The notes: generated by a model from the letters alone, not told the origin. Shown: positions 1-6,581, numbered from the stretch's first letter. The stretch is 7,375 bases of DNA from Methanoregula sp. (GCA_013331015.1 DUHF01000152.1:1-7375), one strand, 5' to 3'. Made by a program: numbers and translations.

Positions 1-333
1 TTCGAGGGTGCGTACGATGTCCGGCTGACGGTCTGGAACCAGTACGGTTCTGACACCATCTTCAAGACCAGTTCATCCCAGCAGCGGGGTACAAATTCCC
101 CCATCCCTCTGACGGTCTTTGTGGAAGTCACCCCCCAGGGAACCCTTATCCCCGTCCAGTCTGCACCCGTCCATGCCCCGACGGTTGCGGCTGCACCGGT
201 ATTTACGTCAGCAGAAACAACCCCTCAATCATCCGCCACGCCGATTTCAACGATGATGATTATTGGCGGGGCACTTGCAGCACTGGTACTCGTAGGTATT
301 GCAATAATGACCTATGCCCGGCGGGACAAGTGA
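1..333 (+). CDS. PKD-type surface protein, C-terminal end (5' truncated)
   Basis: The reading frame is open from the first base of the window and stops with TGA at 331-333, giving 110 residues of a larger protein. The first residues (EGAYDVRLTVWNQYGSDT) match the closing strand of a PKD-like beta-sandwich domain, a module common in methanogen surface proteins. A Thr/Pro/Ser/Ala-rich linker follows (about residues 40-83), then a hydrophobic segment (about 84-103, MMIIGGALAALVLVGIAIM) and a basic tail YARRDK. This is the usual plan of an archaeal cell-surface protein anchored at its C-terminus with the bulk outside. The GTG at 121 is not the start, because PKD-like sequence continues upstream of it in the same frame. 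Substrate and role cannot be told. The next gene is convergent, so this is the last gene of its transcript. Confidence 0.8.
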   Translation, partial: FEGAYDVRLTVWNQYGSDTIFKTSSSQQRGTNSPIPLTVFVEVTPQGTLIPVQSAPVHAPTVAAAPVFTSAETTPQSSATPISTMMIIGGALAALVLVGIAIMTYARRDK

Positions 334-342
334 GCGGGAGAA

Positions 343-368
343 CCCTTTAAGGGAATACCTTTTTTTTT
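343..368 (+). terminator. Candidate terminator after the PKD-protein gene
   Basis: A short dyad, CCCTT-T-AAGGG (343-353), is followed by nine T (360-368), beginning 9 bases after the stop codon. Archaeal RNA polymerase terminates on oligo-T with or without a hairpin, so the T run is the stronger part of the evidence. Confidence 0.6.
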
Positions 369-406
369 GGTTAAGGGAAAAAGTCACCTTCAGCAACCTT
401 TTTTTT
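369..406 (+). terminator. Second oligo-T terminator with possible hairpin
   Basis: GGTTAAGG (369-376) can pair with CCTT (387-390) and AACC (395-398) with a CAGC bulge, followed directly by eight T (399-406). It looks like a backup to the terminator just upstream. The bulged stem is weak; the T8 run is clear. Confidence 0.45.
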
Positions 407-551
407 GATCCAACGCCACCCTTGCGCCAGCCCTGACCCTGTTTGGGGCGGGGGTACCGGTAATTCTCCTGGGGTACCACAAAAAGCAGGGTGGGCGATC
501 TCATCAGGTTCCCAAGAGAGCCCGGTAGATATGGTGTCACGAGCTCAAAGG

Positions 552-582
552 ATCCTGGTGGCAGGATGGTGAGACCAAAAAA
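552..582 (-). terminator. Oligo-T and hairpin after the response-regulator gene
   Basis: On the minus strand, a run of six T (plus-strand A6 at 577-582) starts 2 bases after the regulator's stop. It is followed by a perfect inverted repeat, ATCCTG-CCAC-CAGGAT (552-567, loop 558-561). The T run is the probable archaeal stop signal. The hairpin lies beyond it and may instead protect a 3' end or be chance. Confidence 0.45.
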
Positions 583-584
583 TG

Positions 585-1940
585 TCAGTTTTTCTTCTCT
601 GTCTTGTCTGCTGCACGGATCCCGTTTCCTTCGCCGATAATATGCTGGATCACCTGCTTATAGTCATCGCGTTTCTGGCGGATGTGTGTTTTTCCTTTTT
701 CCGTAGGGCAATAGAGCTTGGATTTTCCTGATACCCGGATCTCGAGATACCCGTGATCCATGAGATCATGGAGGAGTGTGTACACCCGTGCCTGGGGGAT
801 GAGGACTTTGTACCTGCTGTGGATCTCGTGGACGATATCGTACCCGGAGATTGGTTTGTCGAGGAAGGAGAGCACCACGGGCTCCAAGGACTTTTTCACG
901 ACTTCATCGATCGTTGACTGGGGCACAACGGATATGGAATCGGCCGGAAATGTCTGGTGTGCAAACGAGAGTGTCGTATCCTTACCGGTTGAGACGATGA
1001 TCTTGGGGATACCCTCGGCCAGGGTCTTGATCCGGGTATGATCGATCCTCCCGATATTCAGGGCAATGATCCCGGAAACGGGAGTCCTGCTTCCTCTCTT
1101 TGCAAGAATGAGATCCCGGATGGCAATGATGTCATTGTAATCCTCGATATCGGAAAAGTCGAGGAGTAACTGGAGGGATTCCGTGGAGCCCGGGTACAGC
1201 AGGGACCCGGTGCACTTTTCAAGGATTGGCAGGAGGGCAGACGTTTCGTGTTGCTTGATCCGGTGGGTGAATAACTCTTTTTTGAATATCTCTCGCGGGA
1301 AGTACCTCAGTAGCGTTGAACGGGAATAGGCAAACAGGTTGCGCCCACCTTTTTTTAGGCTCTCCTCTAACGAGAATTTAAAGATAGGCTCTTTTGTCAC
1401 CTCATCGGTATACAGGAAGAGGACGATGTCCGTGAAGATATCTTTTAACAGGATCGTCTTGATCTTCGGCAGATCGAGATATGCACCCCCCTCCGGTATT
1501 CCCTCTTCCTCTGCCATTTCCTGGGATAATCTCTGCCGGGTGACCAGAAGACGCTCCTGCTCCTCAACTTCCGTAGATTTCCGGAACAGTGCCACTTCGA
1601 TGGCAGCCTTGATCTCCAGTTCGTTGAAGGGTTTAACGATATAGCCGTAAGGCCGGACGCTCTTTGCTTTTTCGATGATAGTATCGTCGGCATAGGAGGT
1701 GACAAAAACGACCGGGATATCCAGTTCCCCGGTGATGATCTTTGCCGCTTCGATCCCGTTCATCTTTCCGGGCATCACGATATCCATCAGTACCAGATCG
1801 GGACGCGTACTCCGTGCCTTCTCAACCGCATCCTGTCCGGACGCCGCCATGCCGGTTACGGTATAACCCATGGAGCACAGGCGCTCTTCCAGCTGCATCG
1901 AGATGATCGCTTCGTCATCAACAACCAGTATCTTTGCCAT
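585..1940 (-). CDS. Response regulator: receiver, MEDS-like middle region, PadR-like winged helix
   Basis: A 451-residue cytoplasmic protein. Residues 1-120 form a complete receiver domain: acidic pair D8/D9, phospho-acceptor D53 (LMDIVMP), switch T81/S82, and K103 in the KPF motif, so it should be phosphorylatable. A charged helical linker (about 121-150) follows. Residues about 160-345 are not clearly assigned; the pattern LFLYTDE, then KKGGRNLFAYS, LLLDFSDIEDYND and a late GIIALNIGRIDH strand recalls the MEDS (DcmR/methanogen sensory) fold, which is a tentative call. Residues about 351-430 look like a PadR-type winged helix (PISGYDIVHEI, ARVYTLLHDLMDHGYLE, CPTEKGK), implying DNA binding. 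The C-terminus is Lys-rich. The ATG at 1940 is supported by a strong Shine-Dalgarno 8 bases upstream and by the tight junction with the kinase gene, its probable phosphodonor. Target genes are unknown; the operon itself and the divergent PEGA gene are candidates. Confidence 0.9.
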   Translation of the reverse strand: MAKILVVDDEAIISMQLEERLCSMGYTVTGMAASGQDAVEKARSTRPDLVLMDIVMPGKMNGIEAAKIITGELDIPVVFVTSYADDTIIEKAKSVRPYGYIVKPFNELEIKAAIEVALFRKSTEVEEQERLLVTRQRLSQEMAEEEGIPEGGAYLDLPKIKTILLKDIFTDIVLFLYTDEVTKEPIFKFSLEESLKKGGRNLFAYSRSTLLRYFPREIFKKELFTHRIKQHETSALLPILEKCTGSLLYPGSTESLQLLLDFSDIEDYNDIIAIRDLILAKRGSRTPVSGIIALNIGRIDHTRIKTLAEGIPKIIVSTGKDTTLSFAHQTFPADSISVVPQSTIDEVVKKSLEPVVLSFLDKPISGYDIVHEIHSRYKVLIPQARVYTLLHDLMDHGYLEIRVSGKSKLYCPTEKGKTHIRQKRDDYKQVIQHIIGEGNGIRAADKTEKKN

Positions 1941-1942
1941 AA

Positions 1943-4813
1943 TCAGTTCCCCTCCTCAATTGCCAGCGGGAATTGTATCCTGATCTCTGTACCATTCCGG
2001 TTCTCGAACCGGATCGTACCCCGCAACTGGTGCTGCACAAGTGTCCGGATCAGTTTGAGCCCAAGGCTGTTCTCCCGGTGAAATTCAAAATTCTCCGGCA
2101 GCCCTACCCCGTTATCATGAATGGTTATCCCGATATGACCATCTTCCTGTACCGCAGATACCTCAATTTTCCCGTGTTTTCTCCCGATGAAGGCGTGTTT
2201 ATACGCATTTGAAAGGATCTCGTTTACTACCAGTGCGCACGGCAGCGCCTGGTCAACGGGCAGGAACACATCATCGGGATTGATCTCGCAGGTTATTTTA
2301 TGCCCCTTTTTCGAGAAAATGTTCGTCAGCGAATCGACCTGGTCCCGGAACTGGGAGGTGATACTGATCTTCCCGAACTGTTTGCTCTCATACAGCCGGG
2401 TATGGATCTGTGCCATGGTCTGGATCTTGAGCATCATATCGGTAAGGATTGCAACCGTTACTTCGTCTGCTGTACGCATCCTTGTCATGTCGAGGAGACC
2501 GGAGATGAGCTGGAGATTGTTCTTGACCCGGTGATGGATCTCCCGGAGCAGCACCTCTTTCTCCTGCAGGGTGGAGACCAGTTTCTCCTCGGCATGTTTG
2601 CGATCGGTGATGTCCCGGAAACTCCATACCCTTCCAACGATAGTATCACCCACTTTCTGGGGTTTTGAATAGCGCTCAAAGATCCTGCCGTCAAGGAATT
2701 CGATCATGTCAAAGCTCTCGCGGCCCGGGTGGGCATTGAGATCTTTGCTATTGGCAAGAACACCTTCGGGATTTTTGAGTTGCGGCATGAAAAAATTGGT
2801 AACGTTTTGTTCTTCCCCGTTTTCCAGCAGGGAAGGCGGCACGTTCCACATGGTGATGAAGTTCTGGTTGTAACTGGTAATCTTTCCTTCATTGCCAACC
2901 ACTAAGATCCCGTCAGCCGTTGATTCAAGGGACGCATGGAGAAGGGATAAGGTGTTCTTTAACAGGGTATCGGATGCCTTTCGCTGCCAGATCTCCTGCT
3001 GGAGGATAACGTTCATGTCTGCATATTCGACAGAACGCTTCCGGTACTCGGACTCAATCTTCTTACGGTCAGTGATATCCTGGCCCTGCGCGATCGTGGA
3101 GATGACGGTTGTTCCGTCCTGTCCAAAGATCGAAGCAGAGTTCCAGAGAACGATCCTTATCTCACCATTCCGGTGGAGGATGGGCATCTCCACGCTCTCC
3201 CATCGCTCGCCTTCGGTGGTTTTCCGGATCAGATCCATGGCTGCATTTACGTGTTCTTTGGGCAAGAGAATCTCGACCGGCTGCCCAATCATCTCCTCCG
3301 CGCTCCTCCCCGTCAGGTGTTCAAAAGCCCGGTTGAACCGGGTGATACAAAATTGCGGGTTCCAGACAATGATGGGTGCACTGGCATAGGTGATGAGATT
3401 GTCAAGGTACTCCTTTGTCTCGCGAAGTTTCTCCTCGGTTTGCACATGTTTTGTTACATCGTAGGCAATTTCCCCGGCACCGATGATCGTGCCGCGGGCA
3501 TCCCGTATGGGGGTATGGAGCACGTGATAGACCTTGCGGTTCCCTGATGAGTCAAAAAATTCCGCCATTTGATTGAGATTCCTGCCATCCAGGATCTTCT
3601 GCCATGTTCTTTTGGATCTCTTCAGCTCTTCGGGCAGGTCACAAAACAGTTCCTCCATGCTGGTGCCAAGGGTGAGATCCTTGCCGGTAAGCTGTTTGAT
3701 CTCCGCTTTATAGGTCTCGTTGAAATAGATATACCGGAGGTTCACATCCTGAACAGCAATGATCACATCAGTTCCTTTTGTTACCGCCTCCAGCAGTTCA
3801 TGCGCCCTGATGAGATCCTCCTCGTTCTGCTCCAAAACATCCTGGATCATATGCTGCCTGCTGATATCGTGGCTTGTGCCGATGATCGCGATGAGATTTT
3901 TGTTATCATCGAATACCGGGGAGTCGGTTACATAGACGGGGAATTGATGGCCATCGCGGTGACGCACCAGAAATTCACCGGACCAGGATTCTCCCTGACT
4001 GAGTTTTGATAAGATCTCCCGTGCGCTATCCTTTGATAGTTCCGGGACTGTAACCTCGATTGTATCATGGCCGAGAACCTCTTCTGAGGTCCAGCCATAT
4101 GTCAGGGTTGCTGCCTTGTTCCAGAATATGATCCTGCGATCGGGGTTGACCGCGATGACCGCGTCACCAACTGCATCGAGCATCCGGGCCTGCAGCCGGA
4201 TCCTGTCTCCGCTGGTTTTCAGTTCCGTTTCAGCCATAATGAGATCGGAAATGTCGCTGATTGCCACACGGATCGACAGGCCATCGCTGCTTTTGAGGCG
4301 GATACTTTCAAGCCGGGCGGTAAAAACTGAGGTATCAGCCCTCATGAGCCTCATGGTTGTGGTGAGTTTTTCATCGGTTTTTTTCAAGGTTACAAAATAC
4401 TGGTCCCAGCGTTCGAGATCTTCGGGAACGATGTGTGTCCTGAACCGTGCATTTTTCAGCCGGGTCCGATCCACGCCAAGGAGCATGGCAGCAGTAAGGT
4501 TTGCCCGCGAGATCAGGGCAGCACCTGTGAGGGTGAGATACCCGATAGGGGCAAAGTCATACAGGTCAAGATACTCGTCCCGGGACTCCGTGAGGGAGAC
4601 CTGTGCCTGCCGGAGTTCTTCTGCCTGCGTCTCGAGCTCGATCTGGTGAACCTGGAGCTCATGGATCAGCTCCTCCGCAGTCTTAGCCGTCATACCGGGC
4701 GGGACTCCGGGAAACTCTGCGAGTTTTCTCTCTGCAATCTTCCGGGACGAACTGGCACTGCCTGGACTTTTCCGTAGCTTCTCTTTATCCCCTGACTTCT
4801 GTCTTGCGGTCAT
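1943..4813 (-). CDS. Soluble sensor histidine kinase with five PAS domains (HisKA_2/HATPase)
   Basis: A 956-residue protein with no signal peptide or membrane segment, so the signal is probably cytoplasmic. After a basic N-terminus, a helical stretch (about 44-80, HELQVHQIELETQAEELR, common ahead of PAS domains) leads into five PAS domains: about 80-190 (YDFAPIGYLTL), 207-320 (AVGDAVIAVNPDRRIIFWN), 338-456, 467-583 and 623-740; several end in the typical DIT/DIS helix. The catalytic core starts near 745. The H-box EIHHRVKNNLQLI at 758-770 places the phospho-acceptor at H760 or H761, as in the HisKA_2 family. The ATP-binding domain has the N-box NEILSNAYKHAF (864-875), a G1 motif DNGVGLP (900-906) and a G2-like SLGLKLI (916-922). 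All key residues seem intact. No cofactor motif (heme, flavin, Fe-S) was recognised, so the ligand is unknown. The gene ends 2 bases before its partner regulator, forming an operon. A GGTGG lies 7 bases before the ATG. Confidence 0.93.
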   Translation of the reverse strand: MTARQKSGDKEKLRKSPGSASSSRKIAERKLAEFPGVPPGMTAKTAEELIHELQVHQIELETQAEELRQAQVSLTESRDEYLDLYDFAPIGYLTLTGAALISRANLTAAMLLGVDRTRLKNARFRTHIVPEDLERWDQYFVTLKKTDEKLTTTMRLMRADTSVFTARLESIRLKSSDGLSIRVAISDISDLIMAETELKTSGDRIRLQARMLDAVGDAVIAVNPDRRIIFWNKAATLTYGWTSEEVLGHDTIEVTVPELSKDSAREILSKLSQGESWSGEFLVRHRDGHQFPVYVTDSPVFDDNKNLIAIIGTSHDISRQHMIQDVLEQNEEDLIRAHELLEAVTKGTDVIIAVQDVNLRYIYFNETYKAEIKQLTGKDLTLGTSMEELFCDLPEELKRSKRTWQKILDGRNLNQMAEFFDSSGNRKVYHVLHTPIRDARGTIIGAGEIAYDVTKHVQTEEKLRETKEYLDNLITYASAPIIVWNPQFCITRFNRAFEHLTGRSAEEMIGQPVEILLPKEHVNAAMDLIRKTTEGERWESVEMPILHRNGEIRIVLWNSASIFGQDGTTVISTIAQGQDITDRKKIESEYRKRSVEYADMNVILQQEIWQRKASDTLLKNTLSLLHASLESTADGILVVGNEGKITSYNQNFITMWNVPPSLLENGEEQNVTNFFMPQLKNPEGVLANSKDLNAHPGRESFDMIEFLDGRIFERYSKPQKVGDTIVGRVWSFRDITDRKHAEEKLVSTLQEKEVLLREIHHRVKNNLQLISGLLDMTRMRTADEVTVAILTDMMLKIQTMAQIHTRLYESKQFGKISITSQFRDQVDSLTNIFSKKGHKITCEINPDDVFLPVDQALPCALVVNEILSNAYKHAFIGRKHGKIEVSAVQEDGHIGITIHDNGVGLPENFEFHRENSLGLKLIRTLVQHQLRGTIRFENRNGTEIRIQFPLAIEEGN
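1949..1957 (-). promoter_or_regulatory. Ribosome binding site of the response-regulator gene, inside the kinase gene
   Basis: The minus strand reads GAGGAGGGG, 8 bases before the ATG at 1940. The same bases encode the E-E-G near the kinase C-terminus. It fixes the regulator start and suggests coupled translation of the two proteins. Confidence 0.8.
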
Positions 4814-4820
4814 TTCTGGT

Positions 4821-4825
4821 CCACC
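4821..4825 (-). promoter_or_regulatory. Weak ribosome binding site of the kinase gene
   Basis: Minus-strand GGTGG sits 7 bases upstream of the ATG at 4813. It only partly matches the archaeal GGAGGTGA consensus but is correctly spaced and supports the chosen start. Confidence 0.4.
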
Positions 4826-5055
4826 ACGTCTTTTCCGGCTCCCTGTGGATACGATCTGAGCTGCCGGATCATGATAACCGGGAGAAGTGTCTGCCCCGGT
4901 TCCCTACGACTTATGCGACACCTTCTCTTCAACCGTACACGCCTGGGATCACCGTTGATGAGTCGCCTTTTTTTTAGTCAGAGCGTCTTCTCCGGGTATT
5001 GCTGATTTTTTCCCCATTCTGTAACCCGTGCCAGACACATCCGTGATTGTTGCAG

Positions 5056-5077
5056 CGGATAATCAGATTCGGATAAT
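5056..5077. repeat. Direct repeat of CGGATAAT, 14-base period
   Basis: CGGATAAT occurs at 5056-5063 and again at 5070-5077. The 14-base spacing and position beside a TATA-like element suggest a regulator binding site, but no family can be named. Confidence 0.45.
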
Positions 5078-5087
5078 AGGAACTTTT

Positions 5088-5103
5088 GTTATACCCATAA
5101 ATA
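5088..5103. promoter_or_regulatory. TATA-like element in the divergent region
   Basis: The plus strand reads TTATACCCATAAATA (5089-5103); the minus strand reads TATTTATGGGTATAA. Either strand could present a TATA box. On the minus strand it would start the kinase operon with a leader of roughly 250 bases. Orientation and use are unproven. Confidence 0.3.
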
Positions 5104-5116
5104 CTATCCCCTCAGT

Positions 5117-5131
5117 TTGCAAATTTTGCAA
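5117..5131. promoter_or_regulatory. Operator-like dyad TTGCAAA-T-TTTGCAA
   Basis: Perfect 7-base arms (5117-5123 and 5125-5131) around a single T. Length and symmetry fit a dimeric winged-helix regulator such as a PadR-type protein. It lies between the two divergent transcripts; assigning it to the neighbouring regulator is inference. Confidence 0.4.
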
Positions 5132-5162
5132 TGTCTGCCTGCTGACGTGATTCCGCGGGGGA

Positions 5163-5176
5163 TGTGGCCGGCCACA
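5163..5176. repeat. Perfect 14-base palindrome TGTGGCCGGCCACA
   Basis: An exact GC-rich palindrome with a GGCCGGCC core, in non-coding DNA about 240 bases upstream of the PEGA start. It could be an operator or a cruciform/hairpin element; there is no T run after it to make it a terminator. Confidence 0.5.
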
Positions 5177-5383
5177 ACAATTGCCCGCCCGAAAAATGGA
5201 CTCATGGCACGCCCGCGGTATTGCACACCCGCTTCAGGCACCGTGTAAAAAAAAATGGATGGGCACGATACCCAGAACCCGGGCGACCCGCGTCTGTTGT
5301 AGTCGCGGTATTTCCGGTTATGAGACTATCCCAAAATTTCCTATCCCGCTCATCAGGAATTGCAAAAAATGGAAAGAGGGGGC

Positions 5384-5400
5384 ATATTATTATTTTGATA
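5384..5400 (+). promoter_or_regulatory. Candidate TATA box of the PEGA gene
   Basis: An AT-rich block (ATATTATTATTTTGATA) follows a purine-rich stretch GGAAAGAGGGGG (5371-5382) that could hold a BRE. Transcription about 25 bases downstream would begin only a few bases before the ATG at 5418. No Shine-Dalgarno lies just before that ATG, consistent with a leaderless or near-leaderless mRNA. Confidence 0.5.
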
Positions 5401-5417
5401 AAAAAACATATCGCCCC

Positions 5418-6557
5418 ATGTCACGCAACCTGAAAAATATCCAATCATGGGTCGTCATCGCGATCCTTCTTCTGGGAATTACCGCCTGTATCAGTCCGGC
5501 TGTTGCAGCAGATTCCGCATGGTTTGAGATAACCTCTGAACCTTCTGGTGCATGGGCATGCCTTGACCACTGGAACTGTCATGACACCCCAATAACGTTC
5601 ACCACGGAACCGGATAGTTACCATACCATTTCGGTCTACAAGGATGGGTACCTCATGTCTACGCAGATGATCTATGCAAGCGGACCCGGTGTATCAACAC
5701 CCGTTACCGTAGTTCTGATCCCCTCCACCCCGCACACCGGCATACTGGATGTTGATTCAACACCTTCCGGTGCCGGTATCTGGATCGATCTGAACTACTA
5801 TGGCAAAACACCCCAGATCATCGGGGGTCTTGCAGCAGGTTCGCATTCACTCACCCTCAAGAAAGCAGGGTATTATGACCAAAAACAGGAAGTACAGATC
5901 GTTGCAGGCCAGACATCAACCGTTTCCCCCTCGCTGAGTGCATATCCTGCGCAGCCCGGCTTTGGATCGCTCCAGATCGATTCAGCTCCCGCTGGAGCCG
6001 CAATCTTCCTCAACAGCAACTACCAGGGAACAACGGTGGCACTGGGTGAGTCTTTCGACATCAACCAGATAACACCGGGCACCTATACGGTCAGACTGAC
6101 ACTTCCCGATTACCAGACGTTCACCCAGGTTGTTGCCGTGAAGGATGGCATGGTGTATGATATCCATGCAGTCCTGGTACCGGTATCGCCCGGCCCAACA
6201 CCGGATACTACCGGGGAACTCACCCTCAGGTCAAACCCCTCAGGGGCCAACATCTACCTTAACAATGCCTACCGGGGTATCACCCCGCTGACCCTTGTGG
6301 ATATCCCGCAGGGAAGCCATGTCATCATCCTGAAACTGAACGGGTACCAGAACTGGCAGTCAACGGTGAATGTCCTGGGCGGCGTCCATTCCGAGGTTTC
6401 CGGTACTCTCTCTCTGAGCCCTGCTCCCACGAGTGCCCCAACGCAGCTTCCTCCCGTCCAGCAACCCCAGTCACCGGTCGGTATGCTCACCATCATCACG
6501 GCTCTTGGGATTTGCTGCCTTGCGGTCATCTTTGCGGTATACAAAAAGAAGAACTAA
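5418..6557 (+). CDS. Secreted, membrane-anchored protein with four PEGA repeats
   Basis: 379 residues from the ATG at 5418. The frame stays open back to 5181, but this start puts a signal peptide at the N-terminus: basic MSRNLKN, a hydrophobic core (about 11-23), then a likely cut after AVAA (residue 31). An alternative lipobox-like ITAC ends at C24. Four PEGA-type beta-sandwich repeats follow at about 35-102, 108-175, 183-255 and 266-333, with signature cores PSGA, PSGA, PAGA and PSGA and the usual GxH/GxY and GY motifs. Repeat 1 is the most divergent and carries C48 and C54. A Pro/Ser/Thr/Gln linker (about 334-354) precedes a membrane helix (about 356-374) and a basic YKKKN tail, placing the repeats outside the cell. 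PEGA domains are thought to serve in surface structure or binding; the ligand is unknown. The gene is divergent from the kinase-regulator operon and followed by an oligo-T run, so it is probably monocistronic. Confidence 0.9.
   Translation: MSRNLKNIQSWVVIAILLLGITACISPAVAADSAWFEITSEPSGAWACLDHWNCHDTPITFTTEPDSYHTISVYKDGYLMSTQMIYASGPGVSTPVTVVLIPSTPHTGILDVDSTPSGAGIWIDLNYYGKTPQIIGGLAAGSHSLTLKKAGYYDQKQEVQIVAGQTSTVSPSLSAYPAQPGFGSLQIDSAPAGAAIFLNSNYQGTTVALGESFDINQITPGTYTVRLTLPDYQTFTQVVAVKDGMVYDIHAVLVPVSPGPTPDTTGELTLRSNPSGANIYLNNAYRGITPLTLVDIPQGSHVIILKLNGYQNWQSTVNVLGGVHSEVSGTLSLSPAPTSAPTQLPPVQQPQSPVGMLTIITALGICCLAVIFAVYKKKN
5520..6416 (+). repeat. Four tandem PEGA-domain coding repeats
   Basis: Units lie at about 5520-5723, 5739-5942, 5964-6182 and 6213-6416, each 68-73 codons. 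They share S-x-P-[SA]-G-A, then a hydrophobic strand, G-x-T and a late GY or DY. Unit 3 is about five codons longer after G-T-T. The units are diverged in DNA, so this is an old duplication and not a recent expansion. Confidence 0.8.
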
Positions 6558-6575
6558 CCCCCCCTCAATTTTACC

Positions 6576-6581
6576 TTTTTT
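6576..6581 (+). terminator. Oligo-T terminator of the PEGA gene
   Basis: Six T at 6576-6581, about 19 bases after the TAA, within a T-rich stretch beginning at 6569. Flanking CAATT (6566-6570) and AATTG (6587-6591) could pair around it weakly. The T run fits archaeal termination. Confidence 0.5.

Larger units (their letters stand above)
4814..5417. other. Divergent non-coding region between the kinase operon and the PEGA gene
   Basis: About 600 bases with no convincing gene. The open frames here have poor start contexts and unprotein-like composition. It holds a plus-strand T8 run (4968-4975) preceded by an imperfect dyad (CAACCGT at 4930-4936 with ACCGTTG at 4951-4957), a direct repeat, TATA-like boxes and two palindromic sites listed separately. 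It must contain the promoters of both flanking transcripts. The 4968-4975 run reads as an A8 tract on the kinase strand and could be promoter architecture or, on the plus strand, the end of a small RNA. Confidence 0.6.

Noticed and set aside
452..477. Two copies of GGGGTACC between the convergent genes (452-459 and 471-478 region)
   Set aside because: Short GC-rich 8-mers in a 250-base gap after a terminator; too short and without context to claim a function.
247..540. 97-residue minus-strand open frame
   Set aside because: It overlaps the PKD-protein C-terminus and passes through both terminator T-runs, which yield its Lys-rich stretches; no domain.
1973..4777. Many plus-strand open frames within the kinase gene
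   Set aside because: They are antisense shadows of a long, fully domain-supported minus-strand gene; none has a recognisable domain.
4826..4960. Possible tRNA or structured RNA just upstream of the kinase
   Set aside because: No T-loop consensus, no anticodon arm and no acceptor stem pairing could be found on either strand.
5181..5417. 79-codon in-frame extension upstream of the PEGA protein start
   Set aside because: It would bury the signal peptide inside the protein; its composition is Arg/Cys/Trp/Lys-rich and unlike a domain, and the TATA-like box lies inside it.
5164..5433. 89-residue plus-strand open frame starting with GTG
   Set aside because: It begins inside the 14-base palindrome, has no Shine-Dalgarno, overlaps the PEGA signal peptide and has no recognisable domain.
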